64,000 nt of DNA from Thaumasiovibrio sp043421945. GTDB lineage: Bacteria; Pseudomonadota; Gammaproteobacteria; Enterobacterales; Vibrionaceae. A program made the position numbers and the translations under genes. Of this stretch, positions 51,254-59,576 are shown in pieces. The stretch is from the NCBI GenBank assembly GCA_043421945.1, contig JBHOGO010000004.1, positions 56,313-120,312 on the forward strand, written 5' to 3'. Position 1 is the first letter of the stretch; every line of letters starts with the position of its first letter. The notes beneath the pieces are model-generated. The model was not told the DNA's origin. It searched no databases and saw only the letters and a program-made list of their open reading frames with translations.

Positions 51254-52935
51254 AAATTTGGTCTCACTGAATGGGGAAGCAAAATGGAAGCACGTGTCCA
51301 ATCATTTGGTTGACAGCTTAACGTTAGACCGTACTCTTCACCGTATAAATTTTTAATTCGTTTATCGACAATACGAGTCCCTAAACCAACTTGACTGACC
51401 TTGTTCTTGTCGTAGTTTCCGGCATTGTCTTCTACCTGAAGGAGAACGCCTTCGGCTGTGGATTGTGCGCTAACATGAATCTTTCCCCCTTCAAGGAGAT
51501 GAGCAGTACCATGCTTTATCGCGTTTTCAACAAGAGGCTGTAGCGAAAATGTCGGCACTGTTATATTGAGTAAGCTGGTTTCAATGTTGACGGTTAATGA
51601 GAGCCTGTCTGAGAATCGAGCAAGCTCAATTTTCATATAAGATTGGATGTGCTCTAACTCTTCCCCTAGTGTAATCGTATCGCTATTTTGTTTTAGGTTT
51701 CGACGGAAAAACTGTGAAAGGTGTTGGATCAAATCTCTTGCTCGGTCGGGATCTCGACGAACAATGGCACTAATCGTATTCAAAGCATTGAATAGAAAGT
51801 GTGGGTTAACCTGAGCTTGGAGTAATTTCAGCTCCGCCTTAGTGAGTAGGCTCCTTTGTTGCAAATAACGGCTCGCGAGGATCTGGTTTGACAACAGTTT
51901 TGCTATGCCTTCGCCTAGTGTTAGGTTGATGGTTGAGAATAATTTATGCTTTGGCTCATAGAGCTTAATGGTTCCGATAACCTCATCAGCTCCGCCCTTT
52001 AGGGGAATGACTAGCGTAGAGCCAAGCTTACAGTGAGGGTCAATAGAGCATTTATAAGGTTTTTCATAACCGTCTGCATAAATGAGCTCTTTTTCAATAA
52101 TGGCTTGCTGTGTGCACAACGATGATATTTTTGTGCCGGGAAGGTGGTGATCAGCGCCAATGCCGATAAAAGCGAGAATTTTTTCATGATCAGTGATAGA
52201 GACGGCGCCTACGCCCGTTTCTTCATAAATAATTTGAGCAATGTTTTTCGCGCTTTTCTCATTAAACCCATCGCTAAAAACGCCAACACTACGTTGTGCT
52301 ACTTTCAGGGCTTTACTCGTAAAGGTTGTCGAGTACTTCTCATAGACGGCTTTGCGATCCAATATGATACTCATAAACATTGCAGCACCGATAGAATTGG
52401 CGACAATCATCGGTATAGCAATGGCATTGACGAGTTCGTAAGCTTGATCGAAGGGCTTGGCTACCGCAAGGATGATAGCCATTTGGGTAATTTCAGCAAC
52501 AAATGTAATGGCTAAAACCGTCAGTGGTTTGAAGATATCTTCGATACGTCCACGACGCATAAGATAGATGTGAAATAAGCCGCCAATGAGACCTTCTGCC
52601 GTTGTTGAAATCGCACAAGCAACATCGGTAAATCCTCCCATGCTATAGCGATGCATTCCTCCGGTAAATCCCACGGCAAAGCCGACTAACGGCCCACCAA
52701 GTACTCCCCCCATAACAGCACCTATGGCACGTGTATTTGCTATCGCATCTTGGATCTGTAATCCAAAATAGGTCCCTAGGATGCAGAAAAGAGAAAACAG
52801 AATGTAGCAGGTGAACCGTTGTGATGCATTGCCTGAAATACTCATCAAAGGCATAAAAAGAGGCGTTTTGCTTAATAGGTAGGCGATAACTAAATAAACG
52901 CTGAGCTGCTGTAATAAGGAAAAGACGAGATCCAT
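51250..52935 (-). CDS. btsS: LytS-type sensor histidine kinase BtsS
   Basis: The ATG at 52935 (MDLVFSLLQQLSVYLVIAYL) gives 561 aa, the length of E. coli BtsS. The upstream in-frame codons overlap the divergent aroF control region. An N-terminal 5TM-LYT membrane domain (about 1-195) has GGPLVGFAVGFTGGMHRYSM. A GAF domain covers about 225-350. The kinase domain has phospho-acceptor H379 in QAQVNPHFLFNALN, and the HATPase has PLVENAIKHG and VGLGTRIVDKRIKNLYG. It is probably a pyruvate sensor, by family. Confidence 0.93.
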   Translation of the reverse strand: MDLVFSLLQQLSVYLVIAYLLSKTPLFMPLMSISGNASQRFTCYILFSLFCILGTYFGLQIQDAIANTRAIGAVMGGVLGGPLVGFAVGFTGGMHRYSMGGFTDVACAISTTAEGLIGGLFHIYLMRRGRIEDIFKPLTVLAITFVAEITQMAIILAVAKPFDQAYELVNAIAIPMIVANSIGAAMFMSIILDRKAVYEKYSTTFTSKALKVAQRSVGVFSDGFNEKSAKNIAQIIYEETGVGAVSITDHEKILAFIGIGADHHLPGTKISSLCTQQAIIEKELIYADGYEKPYKCSIDPHCKLGSTLVIPLKGGADEVIGTIKLYEPKHKLFSTINLTLGEGIAKLLSNQILASRYLQQRSLLTKAELKLLQAQVNPHFLFNALNTISAIVRRDPDRARDLIQHLSQFFRRNLKQNSDTITLGEELEHIQSYMKIELARFSDRLSLTVNIETSLLNITVPTFSLQPLVENAIKHGTAHLLEGGKIHVSAQSTAEGVLLQVEDNAGNYDKNKVSQVGLGTRIVDKRIKNLYGEEYGLTLSCQPNDWTRASILLPHSVRPNL

Positions 52936-52982
52936 AACAATAGGATATGAGTTGTGGGGTTTGTGAGCATCATACTTTGCTA

Positions 52983-53046
52983 TTACACATGTGTAAAAAA
53001 ACACGTGGTGTAAATAATTATTTACGAGTGGTTTTTTTTGTTTACA
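52983..53046. promoter_or_regulatory. TyrR-box-like sites and palindrome between btsS and aroF
   Basis: TGTAAA-N6-TTTACG (53009-53026) matches the TyrR box TGTAAA-N6-TTTACA at 11 of 12 bases. A half-matching box, TGGTTT-N6-TTTACA (53029-53046), is centred 20 bp downstream. Upstream is a perfect 14-bp palindrome, TTACACATGTGTAA (52983-52996). A possible aroF promoter follows: TTGTCA at 53052-53057 and TATGGT at 53076-53081. TyrR repression of aroF-tyrA is established in E. coli. Confidence 0.7.
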
Positions 53047-53132
53047 GTGGGTTGTCAGGGGTAGGGAAACCTTGTTATGGTGTGTTCAAGATCACGCCAT
53101 GTCGTGAAGTTCAGATTCGCAAGGGAAGCATG

Positions 53133-54206
53133 ATGCATAGAGACCAACTAAATAACGTCCATATTAGTGATGAGCAAGTACTGATTACGCCGAAGCAACT
53201 CAAGGATAAATTGCCGTTGAGTGACGCTGGCAATGCCTTTATCTGCCAGTCTAGAAAAGAGATAGCAGATATTATCCATAAACGGGATCATCGTTTGTTG
53301 GTTGTTTGTGGGCCATGCTCTATCCATGATGTGGAAGCTGCGAAAGCGTATGCTAAAAAGTTAAAAGCCTTATCGGCAGAGCTTAATGATCAGCTTTATA
53401 TTGTGATGCGAGTGTACTTTGAAAAGCCGCGTACTACGGTGGGCTGGAAAGGGCTTATCAATGATCCTCACCTCGATGGTAGCTTTGAAATTGAAGAGGG
53501 GCTGCACCTAGCGCGCGAGCTTCTTATCGATTTGACTGAAATGGAAATCCCTCTTGCGACAGAAGCGCTAGATCCGATTAGTCCTCAATACTTAGGGGAT
53601 CTGTTTAGCTGGGCTGCTATTGGTGCTCGTACTACGGAATCACAAACTCACCGTGAAATGGCGAGTGGGCTATCAATGCCAGTGGGTTTTAAAAACGGAA
53701 CGGATGGGAGCTTAGGCACCGCCATTAATGCGATGCAAGCGGCCTCTGATGGGCATCGCTTTATGGGCATTAACCGTCAAGGCCAAGTGGCATTACTAAA
53801 CACTCAAGGTAACCCAGATGGCCATGTGATTTTACGTGGTGGGAAGCAGACTAACTATGATTCTGTTTCTGTTAAAGAGTGTGAGTTAGAGATGGAAGGC
53901 TTAGGCTTAGAGCCTTCACTCATGGTGGATTGTAGTCACGCTAATTCACGTAAAGATTTCCGCCGTCAACCGCTTGTGGCTGGCGATGTACTTCATCAAA
54001 TCCGTGATGGGAACCGATCGATTATTGGCGTGATGTTAGAGAGCCATCTCAATGAAGGAAATCAGTCATCAGATTTACCTCGTAGTGAGATGCAATATGG
54101 TGTATCAATCACAGATGCCTGTATTGATTGGCAGGCAACAGAAGATTTACTTCGCCACGCACACAAGGAATTAGTTCCATTCTTGGAAGATAGGATTAAG
54201 GGTTAA
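53133..54206 (+). CDS. aroF: 3-deoxy-7-phosphoheptulonate synthase, tyrosine-type (AroF)
   Basis: AroF condenses PEP and erythrose 4-phosphate, the first step of aromatic amino-acid synthesis. The ATG at 53133 (MHRDQLNNVHISDEQVLITP) has AGGG 7 bases upstream and gives 357 aa (E. coli AroF 356). An ATG at 53130 is adjacent and also possible. Motifs include LLVVCGPCSIHD, VYFEKPRTTVGWKGLINDP, TESQTHREMASGLSMPVGFK and MVDCSHANSRKD. Being in an operon with tyrA and next to TyrR-like boxes points to the Tyr-sensitive isozyme. Confidence 0.95.
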   Translation: MHRDQLNNVHISDEQVLITPKQLKDKLPLSDAGNAFICQSRKEIADIIHKRDHRLLVVCGPCSIHDVEAAKAYAKKLKALSAELNDQLYIVMRVYFEKPRTTVGWKGLINDPHLDGSFEIEEGLHLARELLIDLTEMEIPLATEALDPISPQYLGDLFSWAAIGARTTESQTHREMASGLSMPVGFKNGTDGSLGTAINAMQAASDGHRFMGINRQGQVALLNTQGNPDGHVILRGGKQTNYDSVSVKECELEMEGLGLEPSLMVDCSHANSRKDFRRQPLVAGDVLHQIRDGNRSIIGVMLESHLNEGNQSSDLPRSEMQYGVSITDACIDWQATEDLLRHAHKELVPFLEDRIKG

Positions 54207-54214
54207 TCAGTACT

Positions 54215-55342
54215 ATGGTTGCAGAGTTATCACAACTAAGAGATAAAATTGACGCGGTCGATAAACAAATGGTCGCGTTATTGGCTGAACGGTTGGCGTT
54301 AGTTGCAGAAGTAGGAGAGGTCAAAAGCGAACATGGCCTGCCTATTTATGCACCAGACAGAGAGGCAGCGATGCTTGCTTCTCGGCGTGAAGAGGCAAGT
54401 ACTCAAGGCGTTCCTCCAGATCTTATTGAGGATATTTTACGCCGTACGATGCGTGAATCCTATGCGAGTGAAAATGACTCTGGCTTTAAATGTTTAAACC
54501 CAACACTTCGCCCTATTGTCATTGTGGGCGGGCATGGACAGCTAGGCGGGTTGTTTAAACGCTTGTTTGAGCTGTCAGGGTATCAGGTAAAGATTCTTGG
54601 TAGTAAAGATTGGGATCAAGCTGACGATATTCTTGATGATGCAGGGATGGTTGTAGTAACGGTGCCTATTCACTTAACGGATAGTGTGATCCGCAGGCTT
54701 TCCTCACTGCCTGATGACTGTATTTTGGCCGATCTGACCTCCGTGAAGAGTGAGCCACTGCAAGCAATGCTCGAGGTTCATAATGGGCCAGTTGTTGGTC
54801 TTCACCCGATGTTTGGACCAGATATTGCGAGCCTTGCAAAGCAGGTTATCATCTACTGTGATGGTCGTATGCCAGAAGCGTATCAATGGCTGCTAGAGCA
54901 ATTTCAGATCTGGGGGGCGGGCATTGAAAGAATTAGTGCCATTGAGCATGATCAAGGCATGACGTTGATTCAAGCATTACGTCACTTTACCTCTTTTGTT
55001 TATGGTGTTCATTTAGCAGAAGAAGATCCACGATTAGAGCAGCTATTAGCAATGAGTTCGCCAATCTATCGTTTGGAGCTGGCAATGGTCGGTAGGCTGT
55101 TTGCACAAGATGGCGCGCTTTATGGCGATATTATCATGTCGTCACCACAGAATCTCGCCATGATTAAGCGCTTCCATCAACGTTTTGGTGATGCGATTCA
55201 ACTGTTAGAGAATCAGGATAAAGTCGGTTTCAAACAAGCATTCGATCACGTAGAAGGTTGGTTTGGTGATTTTGCTGGTAAGTTCTTAAAAGAAAGCCAA
55301 GGACTATTAAAGCAAGCCAATGATGCGACTCACCGCGGTTAG
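54215..55342 (+). CDS. tyrA: Bifunctional chorismate mutase/prephenate dehydrogenase TyrA
   Basis: TyrA converts chorismate to prephenate and then to 4-hydroxyphenylpyruvate with NAD+. It has 375 aa (E. coli 373). The AroQ-type mutase domain occupies residues 1-90 (LRDKIDAVDKQMVALLAERL). The dehydrogenase has the Rossmann motif VIVGGHGQLGGLFKRLFELS, catalytic-region histidines in GLHPMFGPDIASLAKQ and EHDQGMTLIQALRHF. It starts 8 bases after aroF and is followed by a strong terminator. Confidence 0.96.
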   Translation: MVAELSQLRDKIDAVDKQMVALLAERLALVAEVGEVKSEHGLPIYAPDREAAMLASRREEASTQGVPPDLIEDILRRTMRESYASENDSGFKCLNPTLRPIVIVGGHGQLGGLFKRLFELSGYQVKILGSKDWDQADDILDDAGMVVVTVPIHLTDSVIRRLSSLPDDCILADLTSVKSEPLQAMLEVHNGPVVGLHPMFGPDIASLAKQVIIYCDGRMPEAYQWLLEQFQIWGAGIERISAIEHDQGMTLIQALRHFTSFVYGVHLAEEDPRLEQLLAMSSPIYRLELAMVGRLFAQDGALYGDIIMSSPQNLAMIKRFHQRFGDAIQLLENQDKVGFKQAFDHVEGWFGDFAGKFLKESQGLLKQANDATHRG

Positions 55343-55380
55343 TTATTCCGGATTTTAGGTGTAAAAAATCGGGTATAAAG

Positions 55381-55407
55381 AAAGCGAGCTTATTAGCTCG
55401 CTTTTTT
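55381..55407 (+). terminator. Bidirectional-type terminator between tyrA and pheA
   Basis: Ten-base arms AAAGCGAGCT (55381-55390) and AGCTCGCTTT (55395-55404) with loop TATT are followed by T to 55407. The A-run at the left arm could also serve pheA from the other side. Confidence 0.9.
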
Positions 55408-55462
55408 GTTTTAGCGCTAGCTCAAATTCATGTTCACCACCGAATCATGAATCGAATGAAGG

Positions 55463-56650
55463 CTAGTTGTCGAGCAGCTCACCAGTCTGTGGGTCGACTG
55501 GTTTAATGTTTTCCGACGGGTAGCAACCGAGTACTTTGATAGTACGTGTTAATCGTGTTAACTCATCCATTGCTTGCTGCATTTGTTCTGACTTAATGTT
55601 CCCTTCTACATCAAGATAGAACATCTCTTCCCATGGGTTCCCCATCACAGGGCGAGACTCTAGTTTTGCCATATTAATATGCTGATTACGTAGTACCAGT
55701 AAGCACTCAACTAAAGACCCCGGCTTTTGATCTGTCGACATTATCAACGTTGTTTTTGCAGGAACGAGTGGGGTGACATCGACGGCCTTGCGTGCAACAA
55801 CGATAAAGCGGGTGTAGTTTTCATCTTGATTAGCAATATTCGTTTTAAGCACTTGTAGACCGTATAGTGCGCCGCTACTCGCATTACCAATGGCAGCAAT
55901 ATTACTCTCTTGCTTATCAGCGACAAGCGCCATAGCATCGGCTGTGCTAGAGCAATACTCTTGAGAAACGTTACCTAGGTCGTGAACAAATTCACTGCAT
56001 TGTTGATGTGGTTGTGGGTGTGAGTACAGCGTATCAATATCTTCAAGACGAGTATTAACAGCAGTTAATAAACAGTGCTCAATGGGCAGTGTAATTTCTC
56101 CGACAATGGAGAGTCGAGTGTGCTGAAGTAGGTCGTAGACTTCGTTAATTGAGCCTGAGCTGGTGTTTTCTATCGGTAGAACACCGTAGTCAGCGTTGCC
56201 TTTTTCTACTTGGCTGATGATGTCTTTAAAGCTTGAACAGCTCATCTCAACAACTTGTGTTTGTTTACGGCTAAAATAGTTACGAGTCGCAAGGTGGGAA
56301 TATGACCCTTTGCTCCCTAGAAAGGTTACTCTCGCTGTTGGTTGAGTGCTTTCTGGGTTCGTGAGTTTCTGTAAGTAAGCTTGTTGGTAGAGTACAGAGT
56401 CTTCAATAATGGAATGAAAAATTTGCGTGACATACTGAGCATCCAATTGATGCTGCTTACCTTGTTTAATGAGTCGCTGTAGCAGTAGCTGCTCTCTTGC
56501 TTGGTCGCGAACAGGCTTTGTTGTACCAATCTTACTTTTCGCAACCTCAATGCTTAAATTACGACGTCGAGCGAGTAGGGCGACCAACTCATTATCTAGC
56601 GCCGTGATCTCTTCACGGATTTGTTCTAACGGCATAGCGGCGTCTGTCAT
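55463..56650 (-). CDS. pheA: Bifunctional chorismate mutase/prephenate dehydratase PheA
   Basis: PheA makes phenylpyruvate from chorismate. It has 395 aa (E. coli 386). The AroQ mutase domain is at about 5-90 (IREEITALDNELVALLARRR). The dehydratase domain follows at about 107-285, with VTFLGSKGSYSHLATRNYFS, YGVLPIENTSSGSINEVYDL and ENYTRFIVVARKA. The regulatory ACT domain has the phenylalanine-binding GSLVE and ESRP motifs. It is preceded by the pheL leader and attenuator, so expression is controlled by Phe-tRNA supply. Confidence 0.96.
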   Translation of the reverse strand: MTDAAMPLEQIREEITALDNELVALLARRRNLSIEVAKSKIGTTKPVRDQAREQLLLQRLIKQGKQHQLDAQYVTQIFHSIIEDSVLYQQAYLQKLTNPESTQPTARVTFLGSKGSYSHLATRNYFSRKQTQVVEMSCSSFKDIISQVEKGNADYGVLPIENTSSGSINEVYDLLQHTRLSIVGEITLPIEHCLLTAVNTRLEDIDTLYSHPQPHQQCSEFVHDLGNVSQEYCSSTADAMALVADKQESNIAAIGNASSGALYGLQVLKTNIANQDENYTRFIVVARKAVDVTPLVPAKTTLIMSTDQKPGSLVECLLVLRNQHINMAKLESRPVMGNPWEEMFYLDVEGNIKSEQMQQAMDELTRLTRTIKVLGCYPSENIKPVDPQTGELLDN

Positions 56651-56694
56651 CTTGCTACCTATTATAAAATATGTTGTGTCTTATATGCATGTAT

Positions 56695-56720
56695 AAAAAA
56701 GCCTCCCAGTTGGGAGGCTT
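56695..56720 (-). terminator. pheL-pheA transcription attenuator
   Basis: On the minus strand, AAGCCTCCC and GGGAGGCTT form a strong stem (plus-strand arms 56699-56708 and 56711-56720), then a T-run at 56700-56695. It lies between pheL and pheA. A GGGAG segment just after the pheL stop can pair with CTCCC of the terminator's first arm, giving a possible antiterminator. Confidence 0.92.
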
Positions 56721-56763
56721 ATCTGCTGTTCTTGGTTTTCTTTTTCAACCGTGCAGGGCTCCC

Positions 56764-56817
56764 TCATTCATTGAGTGAGGAAAAAAAGAAAGCAAAGAAA
56801 AACAGGTTTTTGTGCAT
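56764..56817 (-). CDS. pheL: pheA operon leader peptide PheL
   Basis: The minus strand encodes MHKNLFFFAFFFSSLNE, 17 residues with six phenylalanines in two triplets. The core FFFAFFF is the same as in the E. coli leader as I recall it. Stalling at Phe codons when Phe-tRNA-Phe is scarce would favour the antiterminator and let transcription enter pheA. The stop codon lies within a small stem (CCTCA/TGAGG). A consensus promoter stands upstream (56849-56877). Confidence 0.93.
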   Translation of the reverse strand: MHKNLFFFAFFFSSLNE

Positions 56818-56848
56818 GTGATTAACTATTCAATTTTGATGAGTATTT

Positions 56849-56877
56849 ACAATAGGGAGGTTGGTGCGGGATGTCAA
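56849..56877 (-). promoter_or_regulatory. Promoter of pheL-pheA
   Basis: On the minus strand a perfect -35 TTGACA (56872-56877) and a -10 TATTGT (56849-56854) are separated by exactly 17 bp, about 32 bases before the pheL ATG. Confidence 0.75.
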
Positions 56878-56880
56878 GCC

Positions 56881-56905
56881 CCAGACCCTGCATGGCAGGG
56901 TCTGG
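56881..56905 (-). terminator. GC-rich hairpin after raiA, lacking a T-run
   Basis: Perfect 11-bp arms CCAGACCCTGC (56881-56891) and GCAGGGTCTGG (56895-56905) with loop ATG follow raiA by 8 bases. No T-run follows on the minus strand; GGGGCTTGACA comes next, which is the pheL -35. It may stabilise the raiA mRNA end or terminate poorly. Confidence 0.55.
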
Positions 56906-56913
56906 CGTTGGAA

Positions 56914-57276
56914 TTAGATATCTTCCTCAATAATGTCTTCTTCAGCATGAGATTCAGTTTCCGCAACAGGCTGAGCATGAGATGCACGGCGGGATTCTGG
57001 TTTATGTTGCTGCTTATTGAGCTGGCGTTCCATCTTTTGGAACATTTCGGTAATTGCGCCATACAAGTCAGAATGATCAGCCGAAGCGATGAGTTTCCCT
57101 CCAGGAATGGATGCAGAAGCTTCGATTTTGAAGCGTTTATTTGGCTCTTGGCTGATAACTGCGTGACGTTTTAGCAGAGAAACTTCCCATCTCTCTAATT
57201 TAGTAAATTTGGCTTCGATTCGAGCGCGGATAGCAGGAGTGACTTCAAGGTTTTTGCCGGTAATTTCTAAATTCAT
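56914..57276 (-). CDS. raiA: Ribosome-associated translation inhibitor RaiA (YfiA)
   Basis: RaiA binds the 30S decoding region and stores 70S ribosomes in an inactive form in stationary phase and cold. It has 120 aa (E. coli 113). The conserved start is MNLEITGKNLEVTPAIRARI, then KFTKLERW, KIEASASIPGG and DLYGAITEMFQKMERQLNKQ. The C-terminal tail is acidic and unstructured (ESHAEEDIIEEDI). It is next to pheL-pheA as in E. coli. A fully symmetric CRP site lies upstream (57343-57362). Confidence 0.94.
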   Translation of the reverse strand: MNLEITGKNLEVTPAIRARIEAKFTKLERWEVSLLKRHAVISQEPNKRFKIEASASIPGGKLIASADHSDLYGAITEMFQKMERQLNKQQHKPESRRASHAQPVAETESHAEEDIIEEDI

Positions 57277-57318
57277 ATAGGTATTTCCTCTATTGCTACC
57301 CCGTGTTGGGTTAACTTC

Positions 57319-57362
57319 AGAATACGGATTTAGAACTTTAGTAATGTGACGCGCATCACATT
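57319..57362 (-). promoter_or_regulatory. Symmetric CRP site and promoter of raiA
   Basis: AATGTGACGCGCATCACATT (57343-57362) has perfect TGTGA-N6-TCACA halves extended by AA/TT. On the minus strand a -10-like TATTCT (57319-57324) predicts a start near 57312, so the CRP site is centred near -40.5, almost the class II activation position (-41.5). The -35 region is replaced by the CRP site. Confidence 0.8.
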
Positions 57363-57646
57363 ATGGCACTGTTATGACAAAGGAAAACCGAAGTGTGAGC
57401 AAGCAGGATATTTGTTAGTAAAAACGGAAGAAAAGGCTTGTAGGTCATAGGAAGTATAAGGCAGTATGAAGAAATCAAGAACGCTAATTGCTCACGCTTT
57501 TAGGGGTTTTTTTCAATCCCAGAAAAGTCTCTGGTGAAGATTTAAACAACGCCTGTCTTGATGCTCTTTCAGCGTATTACATCTTTAGCTTCGACTTTTT
57601 TGATGTGTGGCTTGATGCGTGTTGTGTTGCTAAAAAGGGTGATAAA

Positions 57647-57673
57647 AAAACCGAGCCTATGCTCGGTTTTTTG
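57647..57673. terminator. Bidirectional terminator downstream of bamD
   Basis: Ten-base arms AAAACCGAGC (57647-57656) and GCTCGGTTTT (57661-57670) with loop CTAT have an A-run before and a T-run after. It terminates bamD on the minus strand and any plus-strand transcript. Confidence 0.85.
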
Positions 57674-57735
57674 TGCTTTTTCTTCAGTCACCGCAAAGCT
57701 TATCCAAGCTTTGGAAGGTCATTTATTAATGCCGA

Positions 57736-58464
57736 CTAAATAGGGTTTAGTTCCATTAGCTTTTTGGTGTGCTCTGCTGGCTCTTCCAGTCCAAGCGCTT
57801 CATAGGCTTTTAATTGGTAAGTGAGCGACTTTTTGGCCGCTTGGGTATCTGGGTAATACTGTTGCAGTTGCTGTGCTCGGTTAACCGCTGCTATCCATGC
57901 TTCGCGTCGAATATAAAAGTCGATAGTTGAGAGTTCATATTCAGCAAGACGATTTTTCAAAAAGACCATTCGTGCTTGTGCGTCGTTTGCGTAAACGCTA
58001 TCGGGATAGCGCTCTAGTAATCGGCGGAAGTCACTAAATGCTTTACGCGCAGGCTCTGGATCCCGGTCAGCACGATCGACGCGGAACAGGTCATGCATGA
58101 AGCTGCGATCTTGTGCCATTGAGGTAAGGCCTCGCATGTACAAAACCCAATCAGCACGAGAGTGCGTAGGGTGAAGGCGATTGAATCGGTTGATTGTCGC
58201 TTCACCTAAGGCAAGATCATCACTTTTATAGTAAGCAAAAATCAAATCAAGCTGCACTTGCTCAGAATAGGCACCGAAAGGATAACGCGAATCTAACGCT
58301 TCCAATTTCTCGATGGCTGTTGTCCATTGTCCTTCTTGTAAAGCTGCTTGAGCTTCGGAATAAAGCTCAGCAGGAGGTACGTCTGGGACGACAGTTTCTT
58401 TGCTAGAAGAACAACCTGCAAGTAGCGCGATGGCGAGTAAGCCGGAAAGTGTTAGTCGTTTCAT
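57736..58464 (-). CDS. bamD: Outer membrane assembly lipoprotein BamD
   Basis: BamD is the essential lipoprotein of the BAM complex that binds BamA and unfolded beta-barrel substrates. It has 242 aa (E. coli 245). The signal peptide ends in lipobox LLAGC (C18). Five TPR-like repeats follow, with AELYSEAQAALQEGQWTTAI, SRYPFGAYSEQVQLDLIFAY and YVANDAQARM-like helices. It is divergent from rluD, the order conserved in E. coli and vibrios. Confidence 0.96.
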   Translation of the reverse strand: MKRLTLSGLLAIALLAGCSSSKETVVPDVPPAELYSEAQAALQEGQWTTAIEKLEALDSRYPFGAYSEQVQLDLIFAYYKSDDLALGEATINRFNRLHPTHSRADWVLYMRGLTSMAQDRSFMHDLFRVDRADRDPEPARKAFSDFRRLLERYPDSVYANDAQARMVFLKNRLAEYELSTIDFYIRREAWIAAVNRAQQLQQYYPDTQAAKKSLTYQLKAYEALGLEEPAEHTKKLMELNPI

Positions 58465-58601
58465 TACCGCGTAAGCTTCCTTGAACTAAAATATGTTGCA
58501 ATATACGTGTCGGCAGGCGCCGATTACGGATACAATAGCGTAATTCGTCTATTTTACGCACCATGCGTCAATTAGTCCCACAGTTTTTAAAAAAGTTCGA
58601 C

Positions 58602-59576
58602 ATGGCACAGCAGATAGAATTAACAGCAGTCGTAAACGCGAGTCAATTAGGACAGCGTTTAGATCAGGCATTGGCCGAATTGTTCCCCGATTACTCTCGA
58701 TCTCGTATCAAGGAGTGGATCTTGGGTGGTAACGTTTTCGTTGAGGGAGAGTTATCCAACAAGCCTCGCCTTAAAGTGATGGGTGGAGAGAGCATTGTCG
58801 TCAATGCAGAGATCGAAGATGAGCAACGCTTTGAACCTCAAGATATTCCTCTAAACATTGTTTATGAAGATGACGATATTCTTGTGATCAATAAACCACG
58901 AGATCTTGTTGTTCACCCAGGAGCAGGTACGCCAGATGGTACTATCCTCAATGGCTTACTGCATCTTTATCCAGAAATAGCGGAAGTTCCTCGAGCAGGA
59001 ATTGTGCACCGTCTGGATAAAGATACGACAGGCTTAATGGTGATTGCGAAGACAGTACCAGCGCAAACTCGTTTGGTTCGCCAACTTCAGAAGCGTAAGT
59101 TTACGCGTGAATATGAAGCTATTGCGATAGGTAAAATGACTGGTGGCGGCACGGTTGAGAAACCCATTGGTCGTCACTCGACAAAGCGTACATTGATGGC
59201 GGTGAATGAACTGGGTAAGCCAGCAATCACGCACTATCGTGTTGCGGAGCATTTCCGTGAGCACACGCGTATTGTTCTTCGTCTTGAAACCGGTCGTACG
59301 CACCAGATCCGTGTACACATGGCATTCTTGACGCACCCGTTGGTGGGTGATCAGCAGTATGGTGGCCGCCCTCGTCCACCAAGAGATGCAAGTGAAGAGT
59401 TGATTCAAGCACTACGTGGCTTTGATCGCCAAGCACTGCATGCGCGTATGTTGCGTCTAGAGCACCCGACAACAAAAGAGTTAATGGAGTGGCATGCGCC
59501 AATTCCTGATGATTTTGTCGCGCTCGCAGATGTATTGCGTCGTGATACGCTAGAAAATGGCGAGGACGACTATTAA
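58602..59576 (+). CDS. rluD: 23S rRNA pseudouridine(1911/1915/1917) synthase RluD
   Basis: RluD modifies helix 69 of 23S rRNA and is needed for normal ribosome assembly. The ATG at 58602 (MAQQIELTAVVNASQLGQRL) gives 324 aa. The upstream ATG at 58563 lies in the bamD-rluD promoter gap. The S4-like RNA-binding domain (about 16-75; DQALAELFPDYSRSRIKEWI) precedes the catalytic domain with D139 in GIVHRLDKDTTGL. The C-terminal motif is GRTHQIRVHMAFLTHPLVGD. Its stop overlaps the start of pgeF. Confidence 0.96.
   Translation: MAQQIELTAVVNASQLGQRLDQALAELFPDYSRSRIKEWILGGNVFVEGELSNKPRLKVMGGESIVVNAEIEDEQRFEPQDIPLNIVYEDDDILVINKPRDLVVHPGAGTPDGTILNGLLHLYPEIAEVPRAGIVHRLDKDTTGLMVIAKTVPAQTRLVRQLQKRKFTREYEAIAIGKMTGGGTVEKPIGRHSTKRTLMAVNELGKPAITHYRVAEHFREHTRIVLRLETGRTHQIRVHMAFLTHPLVGDQQYGGRPRPPRDASEELIQALRGFDRQALHARMLRLEHPTTKELMEWHAPIPDDFVALADVLRRDTLENGEDDY

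Larger units (their letters stand above)
57277..57735. other. raiA-bamD intergenic region
   Basis: It contains the raiA promoter and CRP site (57319-57362) and a bidirectional terminator (57647-57673). Between them lie about 280 bases with no supported protein. A reading frame at 57488-57739 crosses the terminator and lacks motifs. A small RNA ending at the terminator is possible but has no direct support. Confidence 0.5.

Noticed and set aside
57488..57739. An 83-codon frame between raiA and bamD
   Set aside because: Contains the bidirectional terminator hairpin within it and many Phe/Cys residues from T-runs; no ribosome site.
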